From Paenibacillus periandrae (GTDB lineage: Bacteria > Bacillota > Bacilli > Paenibacillales > NBRC-103111): DNA of 64,000 nt. The first letter of the stretch is position 1. Each line of letters opens with the position of its first letter. The translations under genes were made by a program, and so were the position numbers. Below are positions 7,927 through 17,960 of the stretch, piece by piece. The notes beneath the pieces are model-generated. The model saw nothing but the letters and a program-made list of their open reading frames with translations, was not told the DNA's origin and did no database searches. The stretch spans positions 186,001-250,000 of the forward strand of contig NZ_JAJNMU010000009.1 in the NCBI RefSeq assembly GCF_022458865.1, written 5' to 3'.

Positions 7927-10900
7927 ATGGCTGTACAATTTATACTGGGCAGAGCTGGCACTGGCAAAAGTACATATTGCTTGCGCAGCATCACCCATCA
8001 ATTAATTGAATCTCCCGGCGGAAGGCCGCTTATTTTATTAGTACCGGAACAGGCTACTTTTCAAGCCGAGTATGCATTGGCAGCTTCTCCAGAGCTTGGA
8101 GGAACGATGCGTGCTCAGGTGCTTAGCTTTCGCAGGCTTGCTCTGCGTATTATGCAGGAAGTAGGCGGAATAGCGAGATTGCCTATTGATGATATTGGGA
8201 AAAGGCTTCTGTTGCACCATATCCTACATAAACATCGTAAACGGCTAAAACTGTTTCAATACTCGGCTGATCAGATGGGTTTTATTGATAAATTGGCTGA
8301 TTTGTTTAATGAGTTCAAGCGGCACTGTGTCACCTCGGAAGGCCTTGCCGTGTTCGTATCAGGGACATCAGGCGAAGGCCAGGCATCTCCAATGCTGGCT
8401 GACAAGCTGCATGACCTGCAGCTGGTTTATGGCGAGTTCGAAGCAGAACTTTCCCGGGCCTATCTCGATGGTGAAGATTATTTGACACTGCTGGCCGAGC
8501 AGCTTCCCAAGTCTCAATATGTTAAGGACGCCGTGTGCTGGATCGATGGGTTTCATGGCTTCACACCGCAGGAAATGGCGGTGATCGAAGGCCTGGCTGC
8601 AACTTGCGGCGACGTTAAGATTACATTGACCCTGGATAAGGACTATAAGCTGGGCGATAAGCTGCATGAGCTGAACTTATTTCATCGGACAGCAAGAACA
8701 ATGTTAAAGCTAAAGGAACGTTTGGATCATTTGGGACTGGCTGAGCAGGAGACGATTCTGTTACCCTCGCAGCCGCCATTTCGTTACGGGAGCAGTCCGA
8801 TGCTCGCTTATATGGAACAATCCTTTGAGCAGCGTCTGAAGCGGCCTTACGTCCTGTCTGGCGAGATGAATCGCGGCGATATGTTGAGTGCTGAAGCGCC
8901 AAAGCAGCAGCTCCAATTATCAGCGGCCGTTAATCGCAGAGCCGAGGTGGAAGGGGTTGCCCGCGATATTCTGAAGCTGGTTCGTGAAGAAGGACTGCGG
9001 TATCGCGATATTGCCGTTACACTGCGTAACACTGAAGCATACGGCGAGCTGTTGGCTGGTACCTTTAACGATTGCAGCATTCCGCACTTTTTTGATTCCA
9101 AGAGAACCATCATGCATCATCCACTGGTAGAGCTGATACGTTCTTCGATGGACGTTATTCTGCATTATTGGAAATACGATGCTGTGTTTCGTTGTGTGAA
9201 AACCGGCTTCTTTTTGCCTATGGAGGGTGAAACAAGCCCTGAGCAGCTGGGCATCCACGAACTCGATCAATTAGAAAATTATGTGCTTGCCTTTGGCATT
9301 CAAGGTGCCAGATGGTTTGATGGGAAGCCTTGGACCTATTCACTTCGCGCAAGCGTAGAGCAGCCCGATGTAATAACAACGGATCGAGAAACCGTTCACC
9401 TGCGCAAAATCAATGCATGCCGCAGCCTCGTCGCCCAACCGCTGCATGCTTTTCAAGAGCGGATGAAGAAAACAGTACGGATTACGGATAAGGTAACCGT
9501 CTTATACCAGCTTTTAATCGATTTGCATGTACCCGAAAGGCTGGAGAGCTGGAGTCAGGCTGCATTGCAGGAGGGAAATCCTGAGAAAGCACGGGAGCAC
9601 GCACAAATATGGGAACGGATTATTGAAATGCTGGATCAGATGGTTGAGCTTCTGAAGGAGGAGGAACTATCTGCGGAAACGTTCGCAAGCTTGCTGGAGG
9701 CGGGTATGGAGAGCATCCGGTTGGGACATGTTCCGCCCTCTCTGGATCAGGTGCTGATCGGAAGCATGGATCGTACCCGAACAGGAGCCGTTAAGCATGT
9801 ATTTGTACTGGGTGTTAACGAAGGAATTATACCAGCCAAAATCAGTGAGAATGGGGTTCTGTCCGAGCACGAACGCGAATCCTTGTCCGACCAGGGCTTG
9901 ATGATGGCAGATGGTGCACGTCGTCGACTGCTCGATGAAATGTTCATAATTTACAGTACATTTTGCACGCCTTCAAGCTGCTTGTGGCTCAGTTATCCAC
10001 TGGCTGACGAGGAAGGGAAAACATTGCTGCCCTCAGAAATTATTAGGCAGATGAAGCGAATGTTTCCCTTTGTAGGGGAGCGTCTGCTTGTGATGGAGCC
10101 GACTCGGACCATGAGCATGAAGGAACAATTGGAATATGTGGAGCATCCATCCAAAGCTCTCAGCTATTTGCTTGCCAAGCTTAAGTCCTGGCTGAACGGA
10201 GAGCCGATGCCGCTGGTTTGGTGGGCCGTTTACAATTGGCTTATTGAGCAGCCAGAATGGGGCGGACGGTTAAAAGCTATGATGCAGTCGCTGCAGTTTA
10301 CTAATGAGGCAAAGACATTAAGTCCGACAACAAGCAGACTGTTGTATGGGGAGCATATTTTGTCGAGTGTGTCCCGGATGGAGCGTTTTGTTGCCTGCCC
10401 TTTTTCACAATTTTCATCACATGGACTGAAGCTTCAGGAGCGCCGTATTCATCGGCTGGAAGCACCGGATATCGGACAGCTGTTTCATGCTGCGCTCAGC
10501 TCGTTTGCCGTAGAGGTAGCGAACCAAGGCAGCGATTGGGGGGAGCTTAGCTCGCAGGATTGCATGAATCTGGCGGGCAATGTCGTGGATTTGTTGGCTC
10601 CTCGATTACAAAGTGAAATTCTGCTCAGCTCCAATAGACATCATTATATAGCCCGCAAGCTTAAGCAGGTTGTGGGTCGGGCTGCCATGATGCTGGGTGA
10701 GCACGCACGACGTGGAAAGTTTCAGCCGGTAGGTCTGGAAATTGGATTCGGAACGGGACAGACCATACCTCCTTTATCATATCAGCTTGCCAATGGTATA
10801 CGTATGGAGGTACGGGGTCGAATAGACCGAGTAGACCGCGCAGATACGGAGCAGGGAACGCTTCTACGCGTTATAGATTATAAATCGAGTCCAACCGCAC

Positions 10901-11634
10901 TGCTGCTCTCAGAGGTGTATTACGGCCTGTCGCTGCAAATGCTGACTTATCTGGACGTTATTCTTACCCACTCCAAAGCATGGCTGGGCATAGAAGCCAA
11001 GCCGGCAGGCGTGCTGTATTTTCACGTACATAACCCGCTGCTGCAAATGAAGAACAGGATTACAATCGAAAAAGCCGATGAAGAGCTCCGTAAACGTTAT
11101 AAAATGAAAGGGCTGCTTCGCGCTGATCCCGAAACAGCAACGCTGATGGACGGTGGGTTGATTGAAGCCAGCGGGCACTCGCAGCTGATTCCGGTCGCAC
11201 TCAAAAAGGATGGTAGCTTTTATAAATCTTCCTCTGTTGCCGACGATGCGCAGTGGAATACACTCCGTGATTATGTTCGCCATACGATTGAAGGGATTGG
11301 TAGCGCCATGACTGGCGGTGATGTCGGAATTGAGCCGTATCGTATGGGTGTGGACAAGGCCTGTACGCATTGTTCCTATAAGTCGGTATGTCAATTCGAT
11401 ACTCAATTCGAAGCCAATGAGTACAAGCTCCTGCTGCCTGTCGCTAAAGATCGTGCCTTGGAGCTGATGAACGAAAGGCTGGAGGCAAAAGGTGATCTGC
11501 ATGTAGTACCCTTCCGGCGGACGAAAGCCAAGCAAGTGATCGATATACAGGAGCAGGAAGATGTCGGAGCTGAGCCATTTATGAAGCAGCCTGAAGCTCT
11601 ACAAGGAAAAGAAGGTGTGAACGATGATCAATAG
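7927..11634 (+). CDS. addB: ATP-dependent helicase/nuclease subunit B
   Basis: AddB is one half of the AddAB enzyme that resects double-strand breaks up to a Chi site and loads recombination. The N-terminal P-loop GRAGTGKST (residues 8-16) is intact. The C-terminal nuclease region shows the RIDRVDRAD and VIDYKSS blocks. The four cysteines of the iron-sulfur staple are in place: one in VACPFSQF (about residue 823) and three in CTHCSYKSVC near the end. About 1235 aa is a normal length. The start ATG follows TAGGAGGAGAG. The last 11 bases overlap addA. Confidence 0.95.
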   Translation: MAVQFILGRAGTGKSTYCLRSITHQLIESPGGRPLILLVPEQATFQAEYALAASPELGGTMRAQVLSFRRLALRIMQEVGGIARLPIDDIGKRLLLHHILHKHRKRLKLFQYSADQMGFIDKLADLFNEFKRHCVTSEGLAVFVSGTSGEGQASPMLADKLHDLQLVYGEFEAELSRAYLDGEDYLTLLAEQLPKSQYVKDAVCWIDGFHGFTPQEMAVIEGLAATCGDVKITLTLDKDYKLGDKLHELNLFHRTARTMLKLKERLDHLGLAEQETILLPSQPPFRYGSSPMLAYMEQSFEQRLKRPYVLSGEMNRGDMLSAEAPKQQLQLSAAVNRRAEVEGVARDILKLVREEGLRYRDIAVTLRNTEAYGELLAGTFNDCSIPHFFDSKRTIMHHPLVELIRSSMDVILHYWKYDAVFRCVKTGFFLPMEGETSPEQLGIHELDQLENYVLAFGIQGARWFDGKPWTYSLRASVEQPDVITTDRETVHLRKINACRSLVAQPLHAFQERMKKTVRITDKVTVLYQLLIDLHVPERLESWSQAALQEGNPEKAREHAQIWERIIEMLDQMVELLKEEELSAETFASLLEAGMESIRLGHVPPSLDQVLIGSMDRTRTGAVKHVFVLGVNEGIIPAKISENGVLSEHERESLSDQGLMMADGARRRLLDEMFIIYSTFCTPSSCLWLSYPLADEEGKTLLPSEIIRQMKRMFPFVGERLLVMEPTRTMSMKEQLEYVEHPSKALSYLLAKLKSWLNGEPMPLVWWAVYNWLIEQPEWGGRLKAMMQSLQFTNEAKTLSPTTSRLLYGEHILSSVSRMERFVACPFSQFSSHGLKLQERRIHRLEAPDIGQLFHAALSSFAVEVANQGSDWGELSSQDCMNLAGNVVDLLAPRLQSEILLSSNRHHYIARKLKQVVGRAAMMLGEHARRGKFQPVGLEIGFGTGQTIPPLSYQLANGIRMEVRGRIDRVDRADTEQGTLLRVIDYKSSPTALLLSEVYYGLSLQMLTYLDVILTHSKAWLGIEAKPAGVLYFHVHNPLLQMKNRITIEKADEELRKRYKMKGLLRADPETATLMDGGLIEASGHSQLIPVALKKDGSFYKSSSVADDAQWNTLRDYVRHTIEGIGSAMTGGDVGIEPYRMGVDKACTHCSYKSVCQFDTQFEANEYKLLLPVAKDRALELMNERLEAKGDLHVVPFRRTKAKQVIDIQEQEDVGAEPFMKQPEALQGKEGVNDDQ

Positions 11635-14600
11635 AACCGTAAAACCAGAAGGAACCTCGTGGACGGAGGATCAATGGGATGCCATTTCGATACATGGGCA
11701 TGACATGCTCGTTGCAGCAGCAGCCGGTTCAGGTAAAACTGCAGTACTGGTTGAACGGATCATCCGCCGCATTTCATCGGAGCAAGAGCCGGTTGATGTA
11801 GACAGGCTGCTGGTAGCGACATTCACCAATGCCGCAGCTGCCGAAATGAGACATCGGATCAGCGAAGCGCTGGAAAAGGAGCTGGAGCGTAACCCCGGCT
11901 CCGATCATGTGCGCAGACAGTTGGCCTTAATGGGAAGAGCGTCGATAACGACACTTCATTCCTTTTGCCTGGAGGTGATTCGCACTCATTACCAGAAGGT
12001 CGGACTGGACCCGGGCTTTCGTATTGCCAATGAAACCGAAAGTGACCTGATGCGTCAGGATCTAATAGAGGAATTATTCGAGGAGCAATATGGCAGCTCG
12101 ACAGAGGATAGTGATTTTTGGAAGCTGGCCGAATGGTTTAGCGGTGAGAAAACGGATGACGCACTTTATCGACTTGTGCAGAAGCTATACGATGATTCGC
12201 GTAGTCATCCTTGGCCCGAACGATGGTTGAGGGAGACCGCAGCTATGTTCAATCGGGATGCCGATACACCTAATCCCTGGATTCCAGGGCTGCTGGCTTC
12301 CGTTCGAATGGAGCTGGAGGGAATATCCGCACTGCTGCAGGAAGCAATCCATTTGGCTGAGCAGCCTGGAGGACCTTCACCTTATTTATCGAATTTGCAT
12401 GAAGATCTGGAAGCCATTGCTTATTTGCAGCAGGTCGCCGATTACTCGTGGGAACACCTCTACGAGTCTTTTCAAGGCGCTTCTTTTGGGAAGCTCAAAG
12501 CCTGCAAGGGCTCCGATTACGACAAGCAACTGCAGGAGCAGGTCAAGGATTTACGAAGCAAAGCCAAGGATCAGCTGTCCGATTTGACTGAGGAGCTTTT
12601 TGGCCGAACAAACGAGCAATATGAGGAAGAGCTGCTGGTGCTGGCACCTTTAATGAGTGCCTTGGTGGAACTGGTTATTGAATTTGGCAATCGGTATCAG
12701 GCTGCCAAGCAGGCTAAGGGGCTAGTTGACTTTGGGGATCTGGAGCATTTTTGTTTACAGCTGCTGTCCGATGTAGATCCGGTAAGCGGAGAAATAGGAC
12801 CGTCCGAGATTGCTAAGGGCTATCGGGATCGTTATGTCGAGGTGCTCCTGGACGAGTATCAGGATACGAATCGTGTGCAGGAAACGATTGTTGCTTTTAT
12901 ATCACGAGAGCTGCCAGGCAATCGGTTTATGGTCGGAGATGTTAAGCAGAGTATTTACCGCTTTCGGTTGGCGGAGCCCGGTTTGTTTCTGGAGAAGTAT
13001 AAAAACTACCCAAGTGATAATACCGTTCCGGGACAGCGTATTGACTTGGCCCGTAATTTTCGCAGTCGTACGTCTGTTGTGAATGGAGTCAACTATATAT
13101 TCAAGCATATCATGGGTGAAGCGGTTGGTGAAATTAATTATGATGACCGGGCTGAGCTTAAATATGGAGCTGATTATTACCCGGAATGGAACACAGAGAC
13201 CAATGGCTCGGAAGCCATCGAGCTGCTGCTTATAGACCGCTCTGAGGATCTTGAAGCATCAAGGACGAAGGAAGATGCGGATCAGGAAACGAGCGCATCA
13301 GATCAGGGCTCAGACGGTATAACTGAGGGGTACGATACGGATGCTGGAATCGATCTAGCCGCAGAGGCGCGTGAGATGGAGACGGTACAGCTTGAAGCAA
13401 GAATGATTGCGGCTCAAATTCATAAACTGCTTGGACAGACGGGCGAGGGTACTTTTCAGGTATATGACAAATCGGCGAAGGGTCCGCGAGATGTGACTTA
13501 TCGGGACATCGTTATTTTGCTGAGAGCGACCCAGCAGTGGTCTCCCATTCTGATTGAGGAGCTGCGGCAGCAGGGGATTCCTGCTTATGCAGAGCTGAAT
13601 ACAGGGTATTTTTCTGCGATGGAAGTCGAGGTCGTATTATCCTTGTTGAAGATAATCGATAATCCCTTTCAGGATATTCCGCTTGCTTCCGTGCTCCGCT
13701 CGCCTATTGTTCAGCTGACAACAGAGCAGCTCGCATGTATTCGAATTGCCAGCAGCCAGGGCTCCTTTTACGAAGCGATGTGCCTGTATGCGATCGAGGG
13801 AGCAAATGAATCCGGACCTGGCGGCAAGCTCGCGATGGATAGAGACTTGCAAAACAAGCTTCGCGTTTTTATGGCCCTTTTGGATGGCTGGAGGGAAGAG
13901 GCGCGACATGGTGCATTGGCAGATTTGATCTGGAATATTTTCCGGGTTACCGGCTTCTTTGATTTTGTTGCTGGCCTGCCCGGTGGTCAGCAGCGTCAAG
14001 CCAATTTAAGGGCATTGTATGATCGTGCCCGTCAATATGAAGCAACGTCATTTCGCGGGTTGTTTCGGTTTCTGCGTTTTGTTGAACGGATGAAGGACAA
14101 TGGGGGAGACCTTGGTACCGCTCGAGCTCTCGGTGAACAGGAAAATGTGGTGAGGATCATGTCGATCCATAAAAGCAAGGGTTTGGAGTTTCCTGTTGTC
14201 TTCTGTGCGGCAATGTCCAAAAGATTCAATATGCGCGATCTGACTGAGGCTTTTATGGTTCATAAGGATCTTGGATTCGGACCCAAGTTTACCGATACAG
14301 CAGCCAGGATCAGCTATCCCACGCTGCCTTGGCTCGCTATCCGGCGCAAGCAGCGTATGGAAATGATCGCTGAAGAGATGCGTGTGCTTTATGTAGCGCT
14401 AACCCGTGCACGAGAGAAGCTGTATATCTTGGCTACGATCAAAGGGACAGACAAGCTGCTGCACCAGTGGTCACGGTATGTGGATCATGATAAGCTGCTG
14501 CTGCCGGATTCCGCTGTCTCTAGTGCGCGCACTTATATGGATTGGATCGGACCTGCAATCATGCGCCATCCGAGCGGGGCTTCACTGCGTCATCAAGCGG

Positions 14601-15535
14601 GTATCAGCAGCAAGCCGCCTGAATTTATGAACAAGGAAACCTCCCTGTGGCAGGTGCAGATCATTAGACCGGAGCATGCTGCCGCGCATGCCCAAGCAGC
14701 TGTTACAGCAGCTGTCGATGAACAACAAAAGCAATCTGTGCTCGGATTAGAGCATGTAGAAGAAGGACAGTATTGGGAATATGAAGTTGCGCATAAACTG
14801 GCATGGACATATCCTGAAGCCCAAGCGTCCACACTGCCTTCAAAAATTTCTGTCACTGAGCTGAAACGGCAGTCCGAGCATGTCCGCCTGCTGGAAAAAG
14901 AATCCGGTGAGAAGCTCTTTCCAGAGGCAGCAGAAGCGAGCAGCTCGGTCTATCAGCCCGTCATTGTCAGGCGTCCGCGATTTATGGAGCAGAAGAAAAT
15001 GAACGCGGTAGAGCGTGGTACCGTGTTTCATGCTGTGATGCAGCATATTCCCATTACCCATGAGCCTTCCATTCAAGATGTGAAGGAAGCTCTGGAGGAT
15101 ATGGTACAGAGAGAGTTAATCACACTGGAGCAGAGTCAAGTGGTGGAGCCTGACGTCATCGCAGCTTTCTTTCGCAGCCATGTGGGACAACGCCTTTTGC
15201 ATTCGTCCGAGGTATATCGTGAGGTTCCCTTCAGCTATGGAATTCCTGCCAATGAGGCCTATGCAGACGCTAATTCATCCGAATCGCAGTCATCGGACAT
15301 CGTTATGCTGCAGGGTATGATTGATTGCTTGTTTGTAGAAGCCGATGGCCTGGTTCTGATGGATTTCAAAACGGACCGAGTTCCAGATGACAGTGAAACT
15401 TCTGTAAATACGATCAAAGAGCGTCATAGACAGCAAATCGAATTGTATGCGAAAGCAGTGGAAACGATCTGGAAACGGCCTGTGAAGGGGAAATATATCT
15501 TTTTATTTGATGGTGCAAGATTGCTGGAGCTGTGA
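11624..15535 (+). CDS. addA: ATP-dependent helicase/nuclease subunit A
   Basis: AddA is a UvrD/Rep superfamily 1 helicase fused to a RecB-type nuclease. Visible motifs are Walker A AAAGSGKT (about 32-39), TFTNAAAAEMRHRI, Walker B LLDEYQDTN, GDVKQSIYRFRLAEP, IMSIHKSKGLEFPVVF and VALTRAREKLYI. A C-terminal nuclease centre has ERGTVFHAVMQ, GMIDCLFVEADGLVLMDFKTD and RQQIELYAKA. About 1303 aa is slightly long; the extra length includes an acidic, Ser/Asp-rich linker around residues 545-585. The 11-nt overlap with addB indicates coupled translation of the two subunits. Confidence 0.96.
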   Translation: MINRTVKPEGTSWTEDQWDAISIHGHDMLVAAAAGSGKTAVLVERIIRRISSEQEPVDVDRLLVATFTNAAAAEMRHRISEALEKELERNPGSDHVRRQLALMGRASITTLHSFCLEVIRTHYQKVGLDPGFRIANETESDLMRQDLIEELFEEQYGSSTEDSDFWKLAEWFSGEKTDDALYRLVQKLYDDSRSHPWPERWLRETAAMFNRDADTPNPWIPGLLASVRMELEGISALLQEAIHLAEQPGGPSPYLSNLHEDLEAIAYLQQVADYSWEHLYESFQGASFGKLKACKGSDYDKQLQEQVKDLRSKAKDQLSDLTEELFGRTNEQYEEELLVLAPLMSALVELVIEFGNRYQAAKQAKGLVDFGDLEHFCLQLLSDVDPVSGEIGPSEIAKGYRDRYVEVLLDEYQDTNRVQETIVAFISRELPGNRFMVGDVKQSIYRFRLAEPGLFLEKYKNYPSDNTVPGQRIDLARNFRSRTSVVNGVNYIFKHIMGEAVGEINYDDRAELKYGADYYPEWNTETNGSEAIELLLIDRSEDLEASRTKEDADQETSASDQGSDGITEGYDTDAGIDLAAEAREMETVQLEARMIAAQIHKLLGQTGEGTFQVYDKSAKGPRDVTYRDIVILLRATQQWSPILIEELRQQGIPAYAELNTGYFSAMEVEVVLSLLKIIDNPFQDIPLASVLRSPIVQLTTEQLACIRIASSQGSFYEAMCLYAIEGANESGPGGKLAMDRDLQNKLRVFMALLDGWREEARHGALADLIWNIFRVTGFFDFVAGLPGGQQRQANLRALYDRARQYEATSFRGLFRFLRFVERMKDNGGDLGTARALGEQENVVRIMSIHKSKGLEFPVVFCAAMSKRFNMRDLTEAFMVHKDLGFGPKFTDTAARISYPTLPWLAIRRKQRMEMIAEEMRVLYVALTRAREKLYILATIKGTDKLLHQWSRYVDHDKLLLPDSAVSSARTYMDWIGPAIMRHPSGASLRHQAGISSKPPEFMNKETSLWQVQIIRPEHAAAHAQAAVTAAVDEQQKQSVLGLEHVEEGQYWEYEVAHKLAWTYPEAQASTLPSKISVTELKRQSEHVRLLEKESGEKLFPEAAEASSSVYQPVIVRRPRFMEQKKMNAVERGTVFHAVMQHIPITHEPSIQDVKEALEDMVQRELITLEQSQVVEPDVIAAFFRSHVGQRLLHSSEVYREVPFSYGIPANEAYADANSSESQSSDIVMLQGMIDCLFVEADGLVLMDFKTDRVPDDSETSVNTIKERHRQQIELYAKAVETIWKRPVKGKYIFLFDGARLLEL

Positions 15536-15646
15536 TCCGAGCAACTATTTATTTGACAAGCCTTTACTGTAATTGCTGTATAATGGATACAGATGACATT
15601 TTAAAGGCGCCTTTTTCGGAAGGTAGGGGGAGAGAAGGAGAGAAAT

Positions 15647-17761
15647 ATGAAACTATTTCGCAAGCATACATCACTTTTTAAAAAAGGTGCAGCCGTATGT
15701 GTAGTAGCCTCTATGCTGCTATCAGGGGCTTCTGCTGTCCAAGCGGATCCGATTTGGGATCGATGGCAGGCAGCAGAAAAGGCTAACAAGAACGGTCACC
15801 CGGAGCTTGCAGTTCCACATTGGAAATTTCTTGTCGACCATTATGCTTCAATTGGGGATTGGCAGGGGGCTGCATTATTTTGCGGATGGCTTGATGAGTA
15901 CTACGACAAGATTCAGGATTACGAAAACGCGATTTATTATTATGAGCTGGAAAACATTTACTGGCTCAAAGACGGCAAGGATTGGGGAGCTGTTGATTTG
16001 CAGCGTGCCGAGCAGATTCGGACGATAACAGAAGTGTACATGTCCACCCCTGATGTCGAGGTCTTGAAGAAGCAGGGGGCTCCGGTGAGTGGCAAGCTGG
16101 CTAAATACGAACCGGAATATGGAATATATATTGGGATGTATTCCGAACAGGACCCGGCAATGGGCAATAACTTTAGTAAATCGCAATCTGTGTATGGCAG
16201 CAAGCACGCCCATTATTTAGCATATACCCCATACGATGCACCGTTCCCCAAGCAGTATGCGACTAATGCCAAGCAGGCGGGGGCAGGACTGCAGATTGCC
16301 TGGGAACCGAGCAATGGTCTGGATTCCGTGCAGGATGATGCACATTTAAGGGAATGGGCGCGCGCGGCAAAAGCAACAGGTATTCCTATTTTTTTACGCT
16401 ATGCCAGTGAAATGAATGGCAACTGGGTGGTTTGGCATGGAGATCCACAGAAGTATATCGAGAAATTCAGGCTTGTGCATGACGTGATGGCGGAGGAAGC
16501 GCCAAATGTTGCGATGGTCTGGAGTCCCGGTGATGTGCCGGCCTATTCAATGGATGTATACTATCCAGGGGATGATTACGTAGACTGGGTTGGAGTGAAT
16601 ATGTACACAGAGCCTTATGAGAATGGGAATCCGGCAACTGCCAATATGCAGTCAACGAGTCCGATAGAGCGTCTGGATTATTTGTACAAAACGTATTCGG
16701 ATCGAAAGCCACTTATGATCAGTGAAACCGCTGTGTCGCATTTTGCTCATATACCGCAAGAATCGTTTACTGATTACGGGCTGCTGAATTTGCATCGTTT
16801 GTACCAAATCATGCCGCTTAAATACCCGCGTCTCAAATCGATCAATTACTTTAATGTTGATTTGAAGGATCGCGAGTCCCGCAATAATTATCTGCTTGGC
16901 GACAATGAAGCGATGAAAAAGCTGTACAGCAGTATGATCGCCGAACCGTTTTATTTAAAAAAGGTCGAGCAGGATTCCAAGCCTGCGGATAGCGTTGGTC
17001 ATATAAAGCTGAATGATAAACAGAATAGCTTTCAAGGTAAAACCCGGATCACGCCGTGGGTGAAAATACCTGACTTATATATCCACCAAATCGATTATTT
17101 CATTAATGGTAAGCTCATCGAATCGCAGAGTAATCCGCCATTCGGTATTGAGCTGAACGCCGATCAGGTTCCCGAAGGCTCCACGCTGCAGCTTAATATT
17201 TATAATCGTGCCGGCTATCAGGTTGCGAGTAAGTCGTACCCACTGTCCTCTGATATCTCAGTAACTATTGATGGGAAGCTGCAAAAGTACGAACAACCTC
17301 CTGTTATCCGTGAAGGTAGTACGCTCGCCCCGCTGCGGGCGATCTTTGAATCCATGGGAGCCACCGTGGATTGGGATGCGAGTACTCAGACCGCTACAGG
17401 CCACAAGGGTGGGACTTCGGTTTCTCTGCGTGTGGGTGAGCGTAAAGTGACCAAAAACGGTCAGTCCATTGAATTGGAGGTACCAACGCAGCTCATTAAT
17501 GGCAACACGATGGCACCAGCCCGTTTTATCGGTGAAGCTTTTGGCGGCGTATTGGATTGGGATAGTAAAGCACGCAAGGTTGTAATCAAAACCACAGCCA
17601 CAACCTCCATGTCAAACGACTCCCAAGCCCCCGTTTCATCAGTGCCGATGCTGCTCAATCAACATGCTCAACGATCGGATACGATTACAACGAGCATGTT
17701 TGGCAAGCTGGCTGCAGCATTTCTGCTTACATGGAAAAACGTAATTATGGCTGTATCATAA
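15647..17761 (+). CDS. Secreted GH26-like glycosidase with copper-amine-oxidase-like C-terminal domain
   Basis: A signal peptide (about 1-33, cleavage after AVQA) is followed by a helical, TPR-like stretch rich in Trp/Tyr (about 35-130). A glycosidase barrel of the GH26 beta-mannanase type spans about 155-445, with candidate acid/base E255 in RYASEMNG and nucleophile E360 in MISETAVS. A beta-rich linker about 455-530 precedes a Cu_amine_oxidase_N-type domain (about 535-650: IREGSTLAPLRAIFESMGATVDWD and MAPARFIGEAFGGVLDWD repeats). The last domain is a common extracellular stalk in Paenibacillus and does not imply oxidase activity. The substrate is unproven; mannan or a related envelope or plant glycan is likely. 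RBS GAAGGAGAG. An upstream TTGACA/TATAAT pair has a 20-nt spacer, so the promoter is uncertain. Confidence 0.8.
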   Translation: MKLFRKHTSLFKKGAAVCVVASMLLSGASAVQADPIWDRWQAAEKANKNGHPELAVPHWKFLVDHYASIGDWQGAALFCGWLDEYYDKIQDYENAIYYYELENIYWLKDGKDWGAVDLQRAEQIRTITEVYMSTPDVEVLKKQGAPVSGKLAKYEPEYGIYIGMYSEQDPAMGNNFSKSQSVYGSKHAHYLAYTPYDAPFPKQYATNAKQAGAGLQIAWEPSNGLDSVQDDAHLREWARAAKATGIPIFLRYASEMNGNWVVWHGDPQKYIEKFRLVHDVMAEEAPNVAMVWSPGDVPAYSMDVYYPGDDYVDWVGVNMYTEPYENGNPATANMQSTSPIERLDYLYKTYSDRKPLMISETAVSHFAHIPQESFTDYGLLNLHRLYQIMPLKYPRLKSINYFNVDLKDRESRNNYLLGDNEAMKKLYSSMIAEPFYLKKVEQDSKPADSVGHIKLNDKQNSFQGKTRITPWVKIPDLYIHQIDYFINGKLIESQSNPPFGIELNADQVPEGSTLQLNIYNRAGYQVASKSYPLSSDISVTIDGKLQKYEQPPVIREGSTLAPLRAIFESMGATVDWDASTQTATGHKGGTSVSLRVGERKVTKNGQSIELEVPTQLINGNTMAPARFIGEAFGGVLDWDSKARKVVIKTTATTSMSNDSQAPVSSVPMLLNQHAQRSDTITTSMFGKLAAAFLLTWKNVIMAVS

Positions 17762-17801
17762 AAAACGAACAATAATTAACATTTGATAATTTTCATACGT
17801 T

Positions 17802-17845
17802 ATTTTGAGGGAAGTACAAAAGAATATAAAGTATTTCCCTCAAAT
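17802..17845. repeat. 14-bp inverted repeat between the GH26-like and GGDEF/EAL genes
   Basis: 17804-17817 pairs with 17831-17844 (one G-T) around a 13-nt A-rich loop. No T run follows on the plus strand. It could be a weak terminator, an mRNA-end stabiliser or an operator. Confidence 0.5.
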
Positions 17846-17880
17846 ATCTACAAAATCGTAATATATTGCATAAACATCTG

Positions 17881-17909
17881 TTGAATATTGTCAAAGTAAG
17901 GTGTATATT
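17881..17909 (+). promoter_or_regulatory. Sigma-A-like promoter of the GGDEF/EAL gene
   Basis: TTGAAT (17881-17886), 17 nt, TATATT (17904-17909), about 50 nt before the start codon. Confidence 0.55.
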
Positions 17910-17960
17910 TTTAACAGAAAAGATATGCTATTGCAGCAGATATAGCAACGGAGGACTTTA

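Noticed and set aside
9920..9935. Possible frame disruption inside addB
   Set aside because: The frame is continuous with all domain motifs; no frameshift is supported.
15553..15588. TTGACA ... TATAAT upstream of the GH26-like gene as a normal promoter
   Set aside because: The spacer is 20 nt, so it is not counted as a standard sigma-A promoter; expression may depend on another signal.
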